From: Pseudomonas sediminis
Lineage (GTDB): Bacteria > Pseudomonadota > Gammaproteobacteria > Pseudomonadales > Pseudomonadaceae
DNA: 64,000 nt
Reading direction: 5' to 3'
NCBI RefSeq assembly: GCF_039555755.1
Contig: NZ_CP154631.1
Location: 3,162,001-3,226,000, forward strand
Part shown: positions 1 through 8,909 of the stretch, piece by piece
How the letters are laid out: each line of letters opens with the position of its first letter
Numbering within the stretch: position 1 is the first letter of the stretch
Made by a program: the position numbers and the translations under genes
Notes under the pieces: generated by a model
What the model saw: the letters and a program-made list of their open reading frames with translations, nothing else
The model's database searches: none
Told to the model about the DNA's origin: nothing

Positions 1-1800
1 GATGTTGCTCAGCAGCGCGCTTTCGGTCACCTCCAGTTCCAGGCAGTGAGCAGGGCAACGGGTCGCGTTCAACAACTGCTCGATGCGCCCGGGTAACTGA
101 TCGTTGGCCAGGTTCAGGGCCGAGCAGTTGACCGCGATCTTCAGCCCTGGATAGCCCATGTGATCGAGGCTGTTGAGGTCCAGGCAGGCGCGGCGCAGCA
201 CCCAATTGTCGAGCAGGTCGATGAAGCCGTTGGCCTCGGCAATGGCGATGAAGCGCTCCGGTGTGAGCAGGCCGTGCTGCGGGTGATGCCAGCGCACCAG
301 GGCTTCGAGCTTGCTCAGCTCGCCGCTGCGCAGATCGATGATCGGCTGGTAGTAGAGAATCAGCCCGTCATCCTGTTGCAACGCCTGGCGCAGGTCTTCT
401 TCAAGTTGCAGCTCGTACGAGGCTTTCTGCTTCAGGTGCGGGTTGAAGAAGTGCACCACATTGCGGCCGCTGCCTTTGGACTGATACAGCGCCAGATCGG
501 CATGTTTGAGCAGTTCGTCGGTGCTGCTGCCGTCCTGTGGGAACAGGCTGATGCCGACGCTGGTGGTCATCACGATCTTGCGCCCAGCCAGGCCAATTGG
601 CTCCTTCATGTGCTCCAGCATGCGCGCGGCCAGGGCGCGTGGGTCGGCAGTGCTGTCGAGGCTGGCGATCACGCAGAACTCGTCGCCGCCGAAGCGCGCG
701 ATGATGTCGCGCTCACGCAACGCGCTGCGGATGCGCTGTGCCACCACGCGTAGCAGTTCGTCGCCGGCATCGTGGCCAAGGCTGTCGTTGATGCGCTTGA
801 AGTGATCGACATCGAGAAACATCACCGCCAGGCTGCGGCCGGTCACCGCGTGCTCCTCCAGGGTGGCAGCGAAAACCCGGTTGAAGCCACGGCGGTTGAG
901 CAGCTCGGTCAGTGGGTCGATATGCGCCACTTGCTCAAGCGAGGCCTTGGCCTGATCGAGCTGCACCAGCAAGGTGTTGACCCGCTGCAGGTCGCGCTCC
1001 TTGTCGTCGAGCTTGCGTCCGGCCCAGGCTGCGGCCAGGCTCAGGCCGAGAATCAGCAGGGTGATGGAGGCGACGATCAGCACCAGTTGCACGCTATTGT
1101 CGGCGCTGCGCAATTGCAGTGCAGTGCCGTCCGGCACCACCAGGTTGAGCGCGCTCATGCCGGTGTAGTGCATCGAGGCAATGGCCGCGCCCATCACCAG
1201 CGCTGCCGAATATTTCATCCAGCGCTGTCGACGCGGCGAGCCATGGCGTACATAGCGGTTGAGCAGCAGCGCGGCGAAGCTGGCGCTGATGGCGATGACG
1301 ATGGACAGGGTGAACAGGCCGCCGTGGTAGTAGGCCTGAGCATCCGAGCGGATCGCCGCCATACCGCTGTAGTGCATGGCGCTGATACCCAGGCCGATGA
1401 TGCTGGCGGCCAGCAACTGTCGGCTCAAGCCGGGGCGCGGCATGACCATGTAATAAACGGCGAGAAGGGCAGCGGCCAGGGCCACCAACAGCGACAGCAC
1501 CGTGGTGGCAAGGTCGTAGCGAATGGCGACAGGCGCCTGGAACGCCAGCATGCCGATGAAGTGCATGGACCAGATGGCACCCGCCAGGCACAGCCCGCCG
1601 AGCAGGCCCCAGATCAGACGCATGCTGCGTCTTTGCACCTGGTCGAGATGGCGGGCGATGGTCAGTGTACTCAGGCTGCCGACGCTGGCGATGACGTACG
1701 AAAGGGCCACGAGCCAGGGATCGTGTTGGCAATCGAGCAGGAGCCGTCCCTGTTCTGGCATATCGACAAGAAAGCGGATCGAGAGTCCTTCCATAGCCAT
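1..1800 (-). CDS. MHYT-GGDEF-EAL c-di-GMP signalling protein (3' end outside window)
   Basis: Predicted inner-membrane protein combining a sensory MHYT domain with diguanylate cyclase and phosphodiesterase domains, so it makes and/or degrades cyclic-di-GMP. Read on the minus strand from the ATG at 1798-1800, the N-terminus has three MHYT-type repeats (SMHFIGM near residue 78, then AMHYSGM and SMHYTGM) embedded in hydrophobic helices. A GGDEF domain follows with an intact RFGGDEF near residue 370, and an EAL domain begins with KLEALVRWH near residue 498. Both catalytic signatures are present, so activity of either domain cannot be excluded. The frame is open at base 1, so the C-terminal part of the EAL domain lies outside the window. 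The family assignment is firm; the signal sensed is unknown. Confidence 0.93.
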   Translation of the reverse strand, partial: MAMEGLSIRFLVDMPEQGRLLLDCQHDPWLVALSYVIASVGSLSTLTIARHLDQVQRRSMRLIWGLLGGLCLAGAIWSMHFIGMLAFQAPVAIRYDLATTVLSLLVALAAALLAVYYMVMPRPGLSRQLLAASIIGLGISAMHYSGMAAIRSDAQAYYHGGLFTLSIVIAISASFAALLLNRYVRHGSPRRQRWMKYSAALVMGAAIASMHYTGMSALNLVVPDGTALQLRSADNSVQLVLIVASITLLILGLSLAAAWAGRKLDDKERDLQRVNTLLVQLDQAKASLEQVAHIDPLTELLNRRGFNRVFAATLEEHAVTGRSLAVMFLDVDHFKRINDSLGHDAGDELLRVVAQRIRSALRERDIIARFGGDEFCVIASLDSTADPRALAARMLEHMKEPIGLAGRKIVMTTSVGISLFPQDGSSTDELLKHADLALYQSKGSGRNVVHFFNPHLKQKASYELQLEEDLRQALQQDDGLILYYQPIIDLRSGELSKLEALVRWHHPQHGLLTPERFIAIAEANGFIDLLDNWVLRRACLDLNSLDHMGYPGLKIAVNCSALNLANDQLPGRIEQLLNATRCPAHCLELEVTESALLSNI

Positions 1801-2208
1801 CTCCCCCCGCCTCGCGGCGGTGTGAGCGTCCAATTCGATGAATTACAGGCTTACATTGCCAGTCAGTCGGGTATTGGTCAAAAGATGACCGGCTCCATTG
1901 TTCTAGCACGGAATAAAGCCCTCTGCCTTATGTCTGCCGGCTATCAGCTTGAGTGGCGTCTGCCGACATTGGCTTGCATAGAACGAGGGCGTGGCTGCAG
2001 GCGTGTTGCGCCAAGGACATGGATATCCGTAAGCCGGGTTCAGGCCCAGGAGGATAGCGCCAATGCAGCGCATGCAGGGCGCATTGATGTGCATGAGAAG
2101 CGGGCCGCGTTATCACGGTGGGCCGGTGAACGGTGCGCCCTTAGCAGGTGGACGCACCGTTTGAATGTCGGAGTCAGGGTGAGCTGCGCGCAGCAATCAC
2201 CCACAGCA
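1801..2208. other. Intergenic region without a supported gene
   Basis: About 400 bases lie between the start of the MHYT-GGDEF-EAL gene and the end of the reductase gene. It should hold the promoter of the former. The small open frames here overlap one another, lack ribosome binding sites and show no recognisable domain. Confidence 0.5.
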
Positions 2209-3186
2209 TCAGGGCACCAGCAGAATCTTGCCATCACGCTCGCCGCTGGCGGCAGCGGCTACGGCGTCCTTGATGTGCTCCAGGTCATAAGTCGCCGCGA
2301 CGCGGGTCTTCAGTTTGCCGCTGGCGATCAGTTGCACCAGTTCGCCGAACACCTTCATCTGTTGCGCTGGGCTGGCCTGCTGGAACCACTTGGCCAGCCA
2401 GAAACCGCGTAGGGTCACGTCGCGGAACACGAAGGAGGCCGGCGACACCTGGCAGGCCTGGCCGCTCATCATGCCGTAGTTCACCAGCACGCCGCCGTTG
2501 GCCAGGGCCGCTGCCAGGTTGTCGGTGCTGACGCCGCCAACTGCGTCGATACCCAGGCGGACTTCAGCGCCGCCCGTGGCTGCGCGCACGCGCTTGGCTA
2601 GGTCCGGGCCATCGACCAGCACCAGGTCACCGCCCTCGGCCTCGACACCGGCAATGGCCGAATCACGGCGCACCACGTTGATGGTCTTGAAACCGCGCAG
2701 CTTGGCCAGCTGAATCAGGTAGCTGCCGACACCCGAGTTGGCGGCGTTCTGGATTACCCAGTCGCCTGGCTTGAGGTCGACGAACTCGCTGAGCAGCAGC
2801 GAGGCGGTGGGCGGGTTGACGGTGAGCATGGCCAGTTGCAGCGGGTCGGCATCCGGCAGCGGAATGAGTTTCTCGGCCGGGGCGTTCAAGGCCGTGACCC
2901 AGGTACCGCAGCCGACCGGCAGCAGCACGGTCTGGCCGACCTTGAAGTTGCTGACGCCTTCACCAAGCGCCTCGACCTTGCCGACGCCTTCGTTACCGCC
3001 CACGGCCGGCAGTGGCGGCAGCATGCCGTAGGCGCCGGTCAGGGTCAGTACGTCGGACGGGTTGATCGGTGCAGCCAATACCTTGACCCGCACCTGCCCG
3101 GCAGCGGGCTCCGGCAGTTGCAGTGGCACTGCGCTGATCACGTCTTGCGGTACCGGGCCGCGCTGTTGGTATTCGGCTTTGAGCAT
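2209..3186 (-). CDS. Zinc-independent MDR-family quinone/2-enoyl reductase
   Basis: Medium-chain dehydrogenase/reductase of about 325 residues, resembling the mitochondrial trans-2-enoyl reductase (MECR) and quinone oxidoreductase branch; expected to reduce an activated double bond or a quinone with NADPH in the cytosol. The N-terminal GroES-like fold carries PINPSDVLTLTGAYG and GNEGVGKVEALG. The Rossmann domain carries NAANSGVGSYLIQLAK, the usual nucleotide-binding loop. I chose the ATG at 3184-3186 because AGGAGA lies just upstream; an in-frame ATG at 3270 would add 28 residues without homology. It diverges from the solute-binding protein gene at 3334. The substrate cannot be read from sequence. 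Confidence 0.85.
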   Translation of the reverse strand: MLKAEYQQRGPVPQDVISAVPLQLPEPAAGQVRVKVLAAPINPSDVLTLTGAYGMLPPLPAVGGNEGVGKVEALGEGVSNFKVGQTVLLPVGCGTWVTALNAPAEKLIPLPDADPLQLAMLTVNPPTASLLLSEFVDLKPGDWVIQNAANSGVGSYLIQLAKLRGFKTINVVRRDSAIAGVEAEGGDLVLVDGPDLAKRVRAATGGAEVRLGIDAVGGVSTDNLAAALANGGVLVNYGMMSGQACQVSPASFVFRDVTLRGFWLAKWFQQASPAQQMKVFGELVQLIASGKLKTRVAATYDLEHIKDAVAAAASGERDGKILLVP

Positions 3187-3333
3187 GGTCTTGGTCTCCT
3201 GAAGGCAGGCGCAAAATGCGTGCAGCCAGTCTAGCCGCGATAGGGCAAAGCGGAATGAATCAGCCGGCATCCACTCTGGTTATGAAGGTGGTCAGGCGTC
3301 TATGCTCTGGCGGGTCCGATAACGAGGTAGACG

Positions 3334-4059
3334 ATGGTCAGATGGTGGCTGGGATTGATGCTGGCGTGCCTGAGCGCGACGGTTGCGGCCGAGGTGCTGC
3401 ATGTCGGCTTTGGTACGCACAAGCCGCCTTATGTCTACGAAGGTGAGCCGCGTGGCCTGGAGTATGAATTGGTGGAGCGTGCCGCGCGTAACGCCGGTTT
3501 TGAAGTGACCGCCTATTACGCGCCGATAGAGCGCCTGCACCTGATGCTGCGCCGCGGTGAGATCGATGCCATCACCACTACCCACGAGCGCAGTGGCGTG
3601 CAGGCCTTCTATTCGGACGTCTACATCCATTACCAGAACGTGGCAGTGGCGCTAGCCAAGCGCGGTTATCACATCGAGCAGATCTCCGACCTCAGCCAGT
3701 ACGCGGTCAGCGCCTTCCAGCGTGCGCGACTGCTGATGGGGCCGGAGTTCGAGCGCATGGCCATGAACAACCCGCGCTATCGCGAGGAGGCGCTGCAGAT
3801 TAATCGCAACCGCCTGCTCTACAGCGGCCGCACCGATGTGGTGGTGGGCGACGAGCGCATCATCCGCTACCTGGATCGCGAGGTGAACGACCAGGTCGAC
3901 GTCACCCAGCCACTGGCCTGGTTCGAGATATTCCCGCCCACGCCATACAGCGTCGGCTTTCGCCGGGAGGAACAACGTCGGCGCTTCGACGAGGGGCTAC
4001 GCTTGCTGCGTGAGTCCGGCGAATACCAGCGCATCGAGCAGCGTTACCTGACGGACTGA
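3334..4059 (+). CDS. Periplasmic solute-binding protein, SBP_bac_3 type
   Basis: Protein of 241 residues starting with a clear Sec signal peptide (MVRWWLGLMLACLSATVAAE). The mature start, EVLHVGFGTHKPPYVYEG, is typical of family 3 extracytoplasmic binding proteins, followed by a GLEYELVERAARNAGF segment. These proteins bind amino acids or related small solutes in the periplasm; many pseudomonad paralogues of this size stand alone, without an ABC permease, as here. No transporter genes are adjacent. The ligand is not predictable. Confidence 0.82.
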   Translation: MVRWWLGLMLACLSATVAAEVLHVGFGTHKPPYVYEGEPRGLEYELVERAARNAGFEVTAYYAPIERLHLMLRRGEIDAITTTHERSGVQAFYSDVYIHYQNVAVALAKRGYHIEQISDLSQYAVSAFQRARLLMGPEFERMAMNNPRYREEALQINRNRLLYSGRTDVVVGDERIIRYLDREVNDQVDVTQPLAWFEIFPPTPYSVGFRREEQRRRFDEGLRLLRESGEYQRIEQRYLTD

Positions 4060-4139
4060 AACCTGAGGAAACTTTTACGGGGCTGCCACGGTTGAGGGGC
4101 TGTTGCACTATTGCCGCTTGTCTGACGCCTGGAGACGCC

Positions 4140-5288
4140 ATGATGCCGCGCCTGAAACCCCTCGCAGCCCTCGGTCTGGTCGCCCTGTTCGGTTACCAGT
4201 ACAGCTTCGCCGAAGATCGGCAACTGAGCTCCGAGCTGGGGCCGCTGAACGTTCACACCGTCGCCGAAGGTCTGGCCAACCCCTGGGCCGTCGCCTTTCT
4301 ACCGGAGGGACAGGGTTATCTGGTGAGCGAGCGGCCAGGCGCCTTGCGCCGGGTAAGCGCCGAGGGTGAAGTATCCGAACCACTGCGCGGTGTGCCCAAG
4401 GTGTTCGCCGTTGGCCAGGGTGGCTTGCTCGACGTGGTGTTGTCGCCGGACTTCGCCAAGGATCGCCTGGTCTACCTGTCCTACGCCGAGGAGGGCGACG
4501 GTGCCGCAGGTACGGCCGTAGGGCGCGGCAAGCTGTCGGCCGATGCCTCGGCGCTGGAAGGCTTCGAGGTGATCTTCCGACAGCAACCCAAGCTGTCCAG
4601 CGGCACGCACTTCGGTTCGCGCCTGGTGTTCGACCGTGACGGCCATCTGTTCATCGCTCTGGGCGACAACAACAATCGCCCCACCGCGCAGGACCTCGAC
4701 AAGCTGCAGGGCAAGCTGGTGCGGATCTTCCCGGACGGGCGCATTCCTGAGGACAACCCCTTCACCAGCCGTGACGGCGCGCGCGAGGAAATCTGGTCCT
4801 ACGGCCATCGCAATCAGCAGGGCGCGGCACTCAATCCCTGGAGTGGCCGCTTGTGGACCCATGAACACGGCCCACGTGGTGGCGACGAAATCAACATTCC
4901 CGAGGCCGGCAAGAACTACGGCTGGCCGCTGGCGACCCATGGCATCAACTATTCGATGCTGGCGATTCCCGAGGCCAAGGGCAAAACCGTGGAGGGCACC
5001 GAACCGCCGCATCATGTCTGGGAAAAATCACCGGCCATCAGCGGCATGGCGTTCTACGATGCCGAGCGTTTCCCGGCCTGGCAGCACAACCTGTTCATTG
5101 GTGCGCTCTCCGGTCAGGCGCTGATTCGCCTGCAGCTCGACGGCGACAAGATCACCCATGAGGAGCGGTTGCTGGAATCGCTGAACGCACGGGTACGCGA
5201 CGTACGGCAGGGGCCGGACGGCTATATCTATGTGCTGACGGATGCGCCGAAAGGGCAGTTGCTGCGCCTGGGGCTGGCGAGCGAGTAA
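4140..5288 (+). CDS. PQQ-dependent aldose sugar dehydrogenase (YliI/GSDH family)
   Basis: Predicted periplasmic beta-propeller dehydrogenase of 382 residues that would oxidise aldoses using pyrroloquinoline quinone. After a signal peptide (hydrophobic stretch then YQYSFAEDRQ), family hallmarks follow: NPWAVAFLPEG, LFIALGDNNNRP, KLQGKLVRIFPDG, WSYGHRNQQG and THEHGPRGGDEIN, the last containing cofactor- and calcium-binding surroundings in characterised members. I place the start at the ATG pair at 4140/4143, preceded by GGAG; the open frame extends to 4092 but that extension looks non-coding. No pqq biosynthesis genes are visible in this window. Whether the physiological substrate is glucose or another sugar is open. 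Confidence 0.88.
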   Translation: MMPRLKPLAALGLVALFGYQYSFAEDRQLSSELGPLNVHTVAEGLANPWAVAFLPEGQGYLVSERPGALRRVSAEGEVSEPLRGVPKVFAVGQGGLLDVVLSPDFAKDRLVYLSYAEEGDGAAGTAVGRGKLSADASALEGFEVIFRQQPKLSSGTHFGSRLVFDRDGHLFIALGDNNNRPTAQDLDKLQGKLVRIFPDGRIPEDNPFTSRDGAREEIWSYGHRNQQGAALNPWSGRLWTHEHGPRGGDEINIPEAGKNYGWPLATHGINYSMLAIPEAKGKTVEGTEPPHHVWEKSPAISGMAFYDAERFPAWQHNLFIGALSGQALIRLQLDGDKITHEERLLESLNARVRDVRQGPDGYIYVLTDAPKGQLLRLGLASE

Positions 5289-5307
5289 AGCAGGAGGGGG
5301 AGAGGCT

Positions 5308-5326
5308 GGGTGCGCATCGCGCACCC
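5308..5326. terminator. Hairpin between convergent genes
   Basis: Inverted repeat GGGTGCG / CGCACCC with a 5-base loop, lying between the sugar dehydrogenase stop and the convergent small gene. There is no long T run, so a role as a rho-independent terminator is plausible but not certain. Confidence 0.5.
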
Positions 5327-5333
5327 GAGGCGA

Positions 5334-5525
5334 TCACTTCTTGCTGATGGTGATCTGGCGAGTGCCGCCGTAAGTCTGGCCGCTGACGCCCTTGGCGATC
5401 TGCTGGATCTCGCCGCCGCCCTGCAGGAAGGCAGCAATCTGCGCCTCGATGGACTCGCGGGTTTCCACGGCAGGGGCGGGTTTGCTGACTTTGCTGGAGG
5501 AGGACTTCACGCGCAGGGTGGCCAT
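5334..5525 (-). CDS. Small conserved protein, FLQGGGEIQQI motif
   Basis: Predicted 63-residue soluble basic protein starting MATLRVKSSSSKVSKP and ending in RQITISKK. The middle segment (IEAQIAAFLQGGGEIQQIAKG) resembles the C-terminal FLxxGGxxxxI pattern of the pseudomonad RNA-polymerase-associated protein SutA, but it lacks the long acidic N-terminus of SutA. I infer only a distant similarity; the function is not known. It is convergent with the sugar dehydrogenase and separated from it by a hairpin. Confidence 0.6.
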   Translation of the reverse strand: MATLRVKSSSSKVSKPAPAVETRESIEAQIAAFLQGGGEIQQIAKGVSGQTYGGTRQITISKK

Positions 5526-5765
5526 GACCTTGATCTCTTTCAGATGGGCGGCCGGCCATTATGCCTCAAGCAGCCTCTTTCTGCTTGGTTAATCGCCATG
5601 ATGAATACCATAACGCCGCGCATGGGCGGCTTTTCGCGACAATTTATGGCTTGTTTCCCAGTTACTTACGCCACCAGTCGACCGGCCGTCGATTCGCCAC
5701 ACCGTCAGCCCGGTCGAGGATTAACTCGGGTAGAATGGCCGGCTGTTTTGGTGAGGTGAAACGCG

Positions 5766-6608
5766 ATGGCCTTGATTGGGCGGATGAATTCTTTGCAGGT
5801 GGTCAAGCACACCGACTTCGGTCTGTACCTGGACGGTGGTGCGGACGGCGAAATCCTCCTGCCCAAGCGCTACATCCCCAAGGACACGCCGAGCGAAGTC
5901 GAGGACTGGCTCAACGTGTTCCTCTACCTCGACAGCGAAGACAAGCTGATCGCCACTACCCTGAAACCGAAGATCCAGCTCGGTGAGTTCGCCAGCCTCA
6001 AAGTGGTGGACATCAACCGCGTTGGGCTGTTCTTCGACTGGGGCCTGCCCAAGGATCTGCTGCTGCCGCACTCTGAAGAGAAACGCCCGCTGCAGATCGG
6101 CGACTACTGCGTGATCTACCTCTATCTGGACAAACGCACCCGCCGCCTCACCGCCACCGCGCGCCTGGATCGCCACCTGGACAAGGTGCCGGCCAACTAC
6201 CAGGTCGGCCAGGAAGTCGACCTACTGGTGGTCGAGCGTACCGATCTCGGCTTCAAGGCCATCATCGACGGCAAGCACTGGGGCCTGATCCACAAGAACG
6301 AGCTGTTCAAGTTCATCCGCAGCGGCATGCGCGAGAAGGGCTACATCAAAGAGCTGCGCGCCGACGGCAAGATCAGCCTGAGCCTGCAGCCCATTGGTCA
6401 CGAAGCTGCCAGTGGCCTGGCCGAGCAGATCATCGAACGACTGCGTGCGCAGGATGGTGTACTGCCGCTGGGTGACAAGAGCCCGCCAGAGCTGATCTCC
6501 GAGCATTTCCGGGTCAGCAAGGGCAACTTCAAGAAGGCCATCGGCGGTCTCTACAAACAGGGCTTGATCCGCATCCACGACGACCGCATCGAACTGCTCG
6601 ACAGCTGA
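5766..6608 (+). CDS. CvfB-family S1-like RNA-binding protein
   Basis: Cytosolic protein of 280 residues made of tandem S1-like beta-barrels and a C-terminal winged helix, the layout of the CvfB/YitL family (post-transcriptional regulators that bind RNA). Segments such as DFGLYLDGGADGEILLPKRY, RVGLFFDWGLPKDLLLPHSE and DLGFKAIIDGKHWGLIHKNE are successive S1-like units; the final part (SEHFRVSKGNFKKAIGGLYK) is the winged-helix portion. It lies just upstream of tRNA-Thr, with about 55 bases between them. Family identification is strong, the RNA targets are unknown. Confidence 0.88.
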   Translation: MALIGRMNSLQVVKHTDFGLYLDGGADGEILLPKRYIPKDTPSEVEDWLNVFLYLDSEDKLIATTLKPKIQLGEFASLKVVDINRVGLFFDWGLPKDLLLPHSEEKRPLQIGDYCVIYLYLDKRTRRLTATARLDRHLDKVPANYQVGQEVDLLVVERTDLGFKAIIDGKHWGLIHKNELFKFIRSGMREKGYIKELRADGKISLSLQPIGHEAASGLAEQIIERLRAQDGVLPLGDKSPPELISEHFRVSKGNFKKAIGGLYKQGLIRIHDDRIELLDS

Positions 6609-6663
6609 TGCTTCAGCGACTTGAGCGCGAGCGTGGCAACTCGCATAATGCCGACGTTTTCCC

Positions 6664-6739
6664 GCCGGTGTAGCTCAGTCGGTAGAGCAGCGCACTCGTA
6701 ACGCGAAGGTCGTAGGTTCGATTCCTATCTCCGGCACCA
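6664..6739 (+). tRNA. tRNA-Thr (anticodon CGT)
   Basis: A 76-base cloverleaf: acceptor GCCGGTG pairing with CTCCGGC (one T-T mismatch), D-arm GCTC/GAGC, anticodon loop CTCGTAA with anticodon CGT, T-arm with GGTTCGATTCC, and an encoded 3' CCA. The sequence closely follows the bacterial threonine CGU tRNA, including the weak top of the anticodon stem. It is followed at once by a rho-independent terminator. Confidence 0.96.
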
Positions 6740-6746
6740 TTTCCAG

Positions 6747-6780
6747 CAAAGGGTCAGCTTCGGCTGACCCTTTGTCGTTT
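6747..6780 (+). terminator. Rho-independent terminator after tRNA-Thr
   Basis: Twelve-base arms (CAAAGGGTCAGC / GCTGACCCTTTG) around a TTCG tetraloop, followed by TCGTTT. It starts eight bases after the tRNA CCA end and clearly serves that tRNA. Confidence 0.92.
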
Positions 6781-6881
6781 CAGGTATGAAAATTCCCTCG
6801 TGTTGTTGTCAAAGCCGGTGTGATGATGGTTTTCGGGTTTCAGGCGGGCAATGCCTGGCCCCGCTCAGATGGGAGGTACTC

Positions 6882-7208
6882 ATGTTCGTTCGTTCGCTTG
6901 TGTTGATCCTGGCTACGATGTTGGCCGGTGCTGCGTTCGCTGATCAGCCGCAGACCATTCGCGTCATTCCCAAGAGCTACGTCAGCCCCGGTGCCAGTGG
7001 CAGCGTCTCGGGCTCGTCGAGTTATGAGCAGCACAACCTCTATGGCGGGCAGCGTCTGCCGCAGGGCAGCGTGCGTCAGGAAAGCAGCTATGGCAGCTAT
7101 TCCAGCGAAACCCGTGGTGGTATTCGCCAGAGCACCGAATATCCGGGTGGATTGATCATCGAGCGTCAGCCAGGCAGTGGCCGTTATCAGCAACAACGCA
7201 GCCGCTGA
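6882..7208 (+). CDS. Small secreted Gly/Ser/Tyr/Gln-rich protein
   Basis: Predicted 108-residue exported protein. MFVRSLVLILATMLAGAAFA is a good signal peptide, and the mature part is low in hydrophobic residues and rich in Gly, Ser, Tyr, Gln and Arg (for example SSYEQHNLYGGQRLPQGS). The start at 6882 is set by GGGAGGT upstream; the longer open frame to 6786 includes a cysteine-rich segment that looks non-coding. No domain is recognised; a periplasmic or surface role is inferred only from the signal peptide. Confidence 0.7.
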   Translation: MFVRSLVLILATMLAGAAFADQPQTIRVIPKSYVSPGASGSVSGSSSYEQHNLYGGQRLPQGSVRQESSYGSYSSETRGGIRQSTEYPGGLIIERQPGSGRYQQQRSR

Positions 7209-7212
7209 GACC

Positions 7213-8250
7213 TCATGACGCGGCGGCAGCCTGGTTCAGGCTGTCGGCGATCACGGCGCGGTTACGTCCTTCGCTTTTGGCCCGGTAGAGGCATTCATCG
7301 GCGCGCTGCAGCCAGCTTTCCCAATGTTCGCCGCTATGCAGGATAGCGCCGCCGATGGAGACGGTGACTGCGCCGCCCGGGCTTTCCAGTTCACTGGCGA
7401 CCTTGTCCAGCAGATGCCGCGCGGCAGTGCGCAGACCCTCTGTGTCGGTGTTGGGCAGCAAGAGCAGAAATTCTTCACCACCGAAGCGAAACAGGCGGTC
7501 TTCCTTGCGCGAGCAGCGCATGATCAGCTCGACGAAGGCCACCAGTACCTGGTCGCCGACATGATGGCCAAAGCGGTCGTTGATCTGTTTGAAGTGATCC
7601 AGGTCCATCACCAGCAGTCCGTAGCTGTCGCTGTGGCGGCGGTGGCTGGCCATGGCGATCTTCAGTTCTTCGTTCATGGCCCTGCGGTTGCGGGCGCCGG
7701 TCAGCGGGTCATGCAGAACCATCTCCTGCAGTTGGTCGCGCTGGTTGCGGGTACGGAAGGCGAAAATGAAGCTGAGCACGCTGGCCATCATGCAGGTGAC
7801 CAGGAATGACACCATCTGATAATGGCTTTCGAACACGCTGCCGGGTATCAGCAGAGCATGGCTGGTCAGGCTGCCCAGAACCAGCGAACTGGCGAGCAAG
7901 GCCTTGCCAGGGGTGACCATGAAGAAGTTGAACAGGATCAGCGGATAGATCCAGAACAGGCCATTGACCCCCAGGTTGATGGCGATCAGCGTGGCGGCGA
8001 TAGAGAGCACGGCTGCCAGGAAAATGCCAGGTTTGACCGTATCCCGGGTGAGCCAGGCATAGCGCACGGCAAAGAGCGTGGACAGGACGATGATGGTGTC
8101 GGCGATACCGACCAGGTAGTTGCCTTCCAGCAGGCGGTAGACGGCATAGGGCGAGATGCCGATCACGCCGAACAGACCCATCAGGGTGATGATCGACAGC
8201 TGGAAATCGTTGCGCAGGCGCTTCAGCAAACGAGCGGTCTGGGTAGCCAT
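7213..8250 (-). CDS. Membrane-bound diguanylate cyclase (GGEEF)
   Basis: Protein of 345 residues with about six N-terminal membrane helices (roughly residues 20-185) and a C-terminal GGDEF domain that should make c-di-GMP from two GTP. The domain has DPLTGARNRRA, MDLDHFKQINDRFGHHVGD and the active-site FRFGGEEFLLLL, so it looks catalytically competent; no clear RxxD inhibitory site immediately precedes it (RKEDRLFRFGGEEF contains a related RKED, spaced differently). The start is taken at the ATG at 8250, where MATQTARLLKRLR begins; the 19-residue extension upstream looks spurious. It converges on the secreted protein gene with only four bases between their ends. Confidence 0.92.
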   Translation of the reverse strand: MATQTARLLKRLRNDFQLSIITLMGLFGVIGISPYAVYRLLEGNYLVGIADTIIVLSTLFAVRYAWLTRDTVKPGIFLAAVLSIAATLIAINLGVNGLFWIYPLILFNFFMVTPGKALLASSLVLGSLTSHALLIPGSVFESHYQMVSFLVTCMMASVLSFIFAFRTRNQRDQLQEMVLHDPLTGARNRRAMNEELKIAMASHRRHSDSYGLLVMDLDHFKQINDRFGHHVGDQVLVAFVELIMRCSRKEDRLFRFGGEEFLLLLPNTDTEGLRTAARHLLDKVASELESPGGAVTVSIGGAILHSGEHWESWLQRADECLYRAKSEGRNRAVIADSLNQAAAAS

Positions 8251-8358
8251 AGCATTTCTTTTCGTTGTTATGGAACAAGCATGCAGAGCTTTGACCGCGA
8301 ATGGCAAGGGGCATTCCTGAGCAAAGTGCCAGTATTTTTGCCCAGGGCGACAGGCCGC

Positions 8359-8769
8359 TCAGTGGATGCGCAGCGAGATTAGCGACTTGTTGCGCTGATA
8401 GCGGGTCAGTCGTTCGGCCAGCTCGGCCGGCAGGCTCTGACAGTCCTCGAAGCCCAGGCGCTGATAGAGGGTGTGCAGCTCGGGGTGACAGAACAGCCAG
8501 ACTGGCTCGGGATGTAGCGCCAGGCTGCGATTGAGCAATGCTGCTGCCACGCCTTGGCGCCGCAGCGCGGGGGCGACGAACAGGCCAGTCAGCCACTGTC
8601 CTCCCGCTACAGGGCGAAGGCTCAGGGTTGCGACGATCTCGCTGGCGTTTTCCGCCACCCACAGTTCATCCCCCGCCTGGCTGCGCATCGGCGAGCGGTG
8701 GTCGCGGTAGAACTTGTCGACCAGAGGTCGCAACTGCAGGGGCAAGCGGCGAAAACGCGGTGAGGTCAT
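8359..8769 (-). CDS. GNAT-family N-acetyltransferase
   Basis: A 136-residue acetyltransferase with the acetyl-CoA loop in LFVAPALRRQGVAAALLNRS, followed by LYQRLGFEDC, the usual C-terminal GNAT strand. These enzymes transfer acetyl groups from acetyl-CoA to an amine; the acceptor is not predictable. The start at 8769 (MTSPRFRRLPLQ) gives the normal family length; a longer frame to 8898 adds arginine-rich sequence without homology. It diverges from the phosphatase gene at 8910. Confidence 0.85.
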   Translation of the reverse strand: MTSPRFRRLPLQLRPLVDKFYRDHRSPMRSQAGDELWVAENASEIVATLSLRPVAGGQWLTGLFVAPALRRQGVAAALLNRSLALHPEPVWLFCHPELHTLYQRLGFEDCQSLPAELAERLTRYQRNKSLISLRIH

Positions 8770-8909
8770 GGGTTCAGGTGGCGGATCTGGCGACTTATTT
8801 AACCATCGCATTTTGGTTAACGGTTGCGCATTTACGGCCTTGCGGGCGGTGACAGCCCGTTCGCGTCGCCGCATCATGGGGAATCGCATTTTGCTCAAGG
8901 ATTCGCCGC

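Noticed and set aside
772..2412. 546-residue plus-strand frame
   Set aside because: It is the antisense shadow of the MHYT-GGDEF-EAL gene and the end of the reductase gene; composition is rich in Gln, His, Ala and Gly as typical of such shadows.
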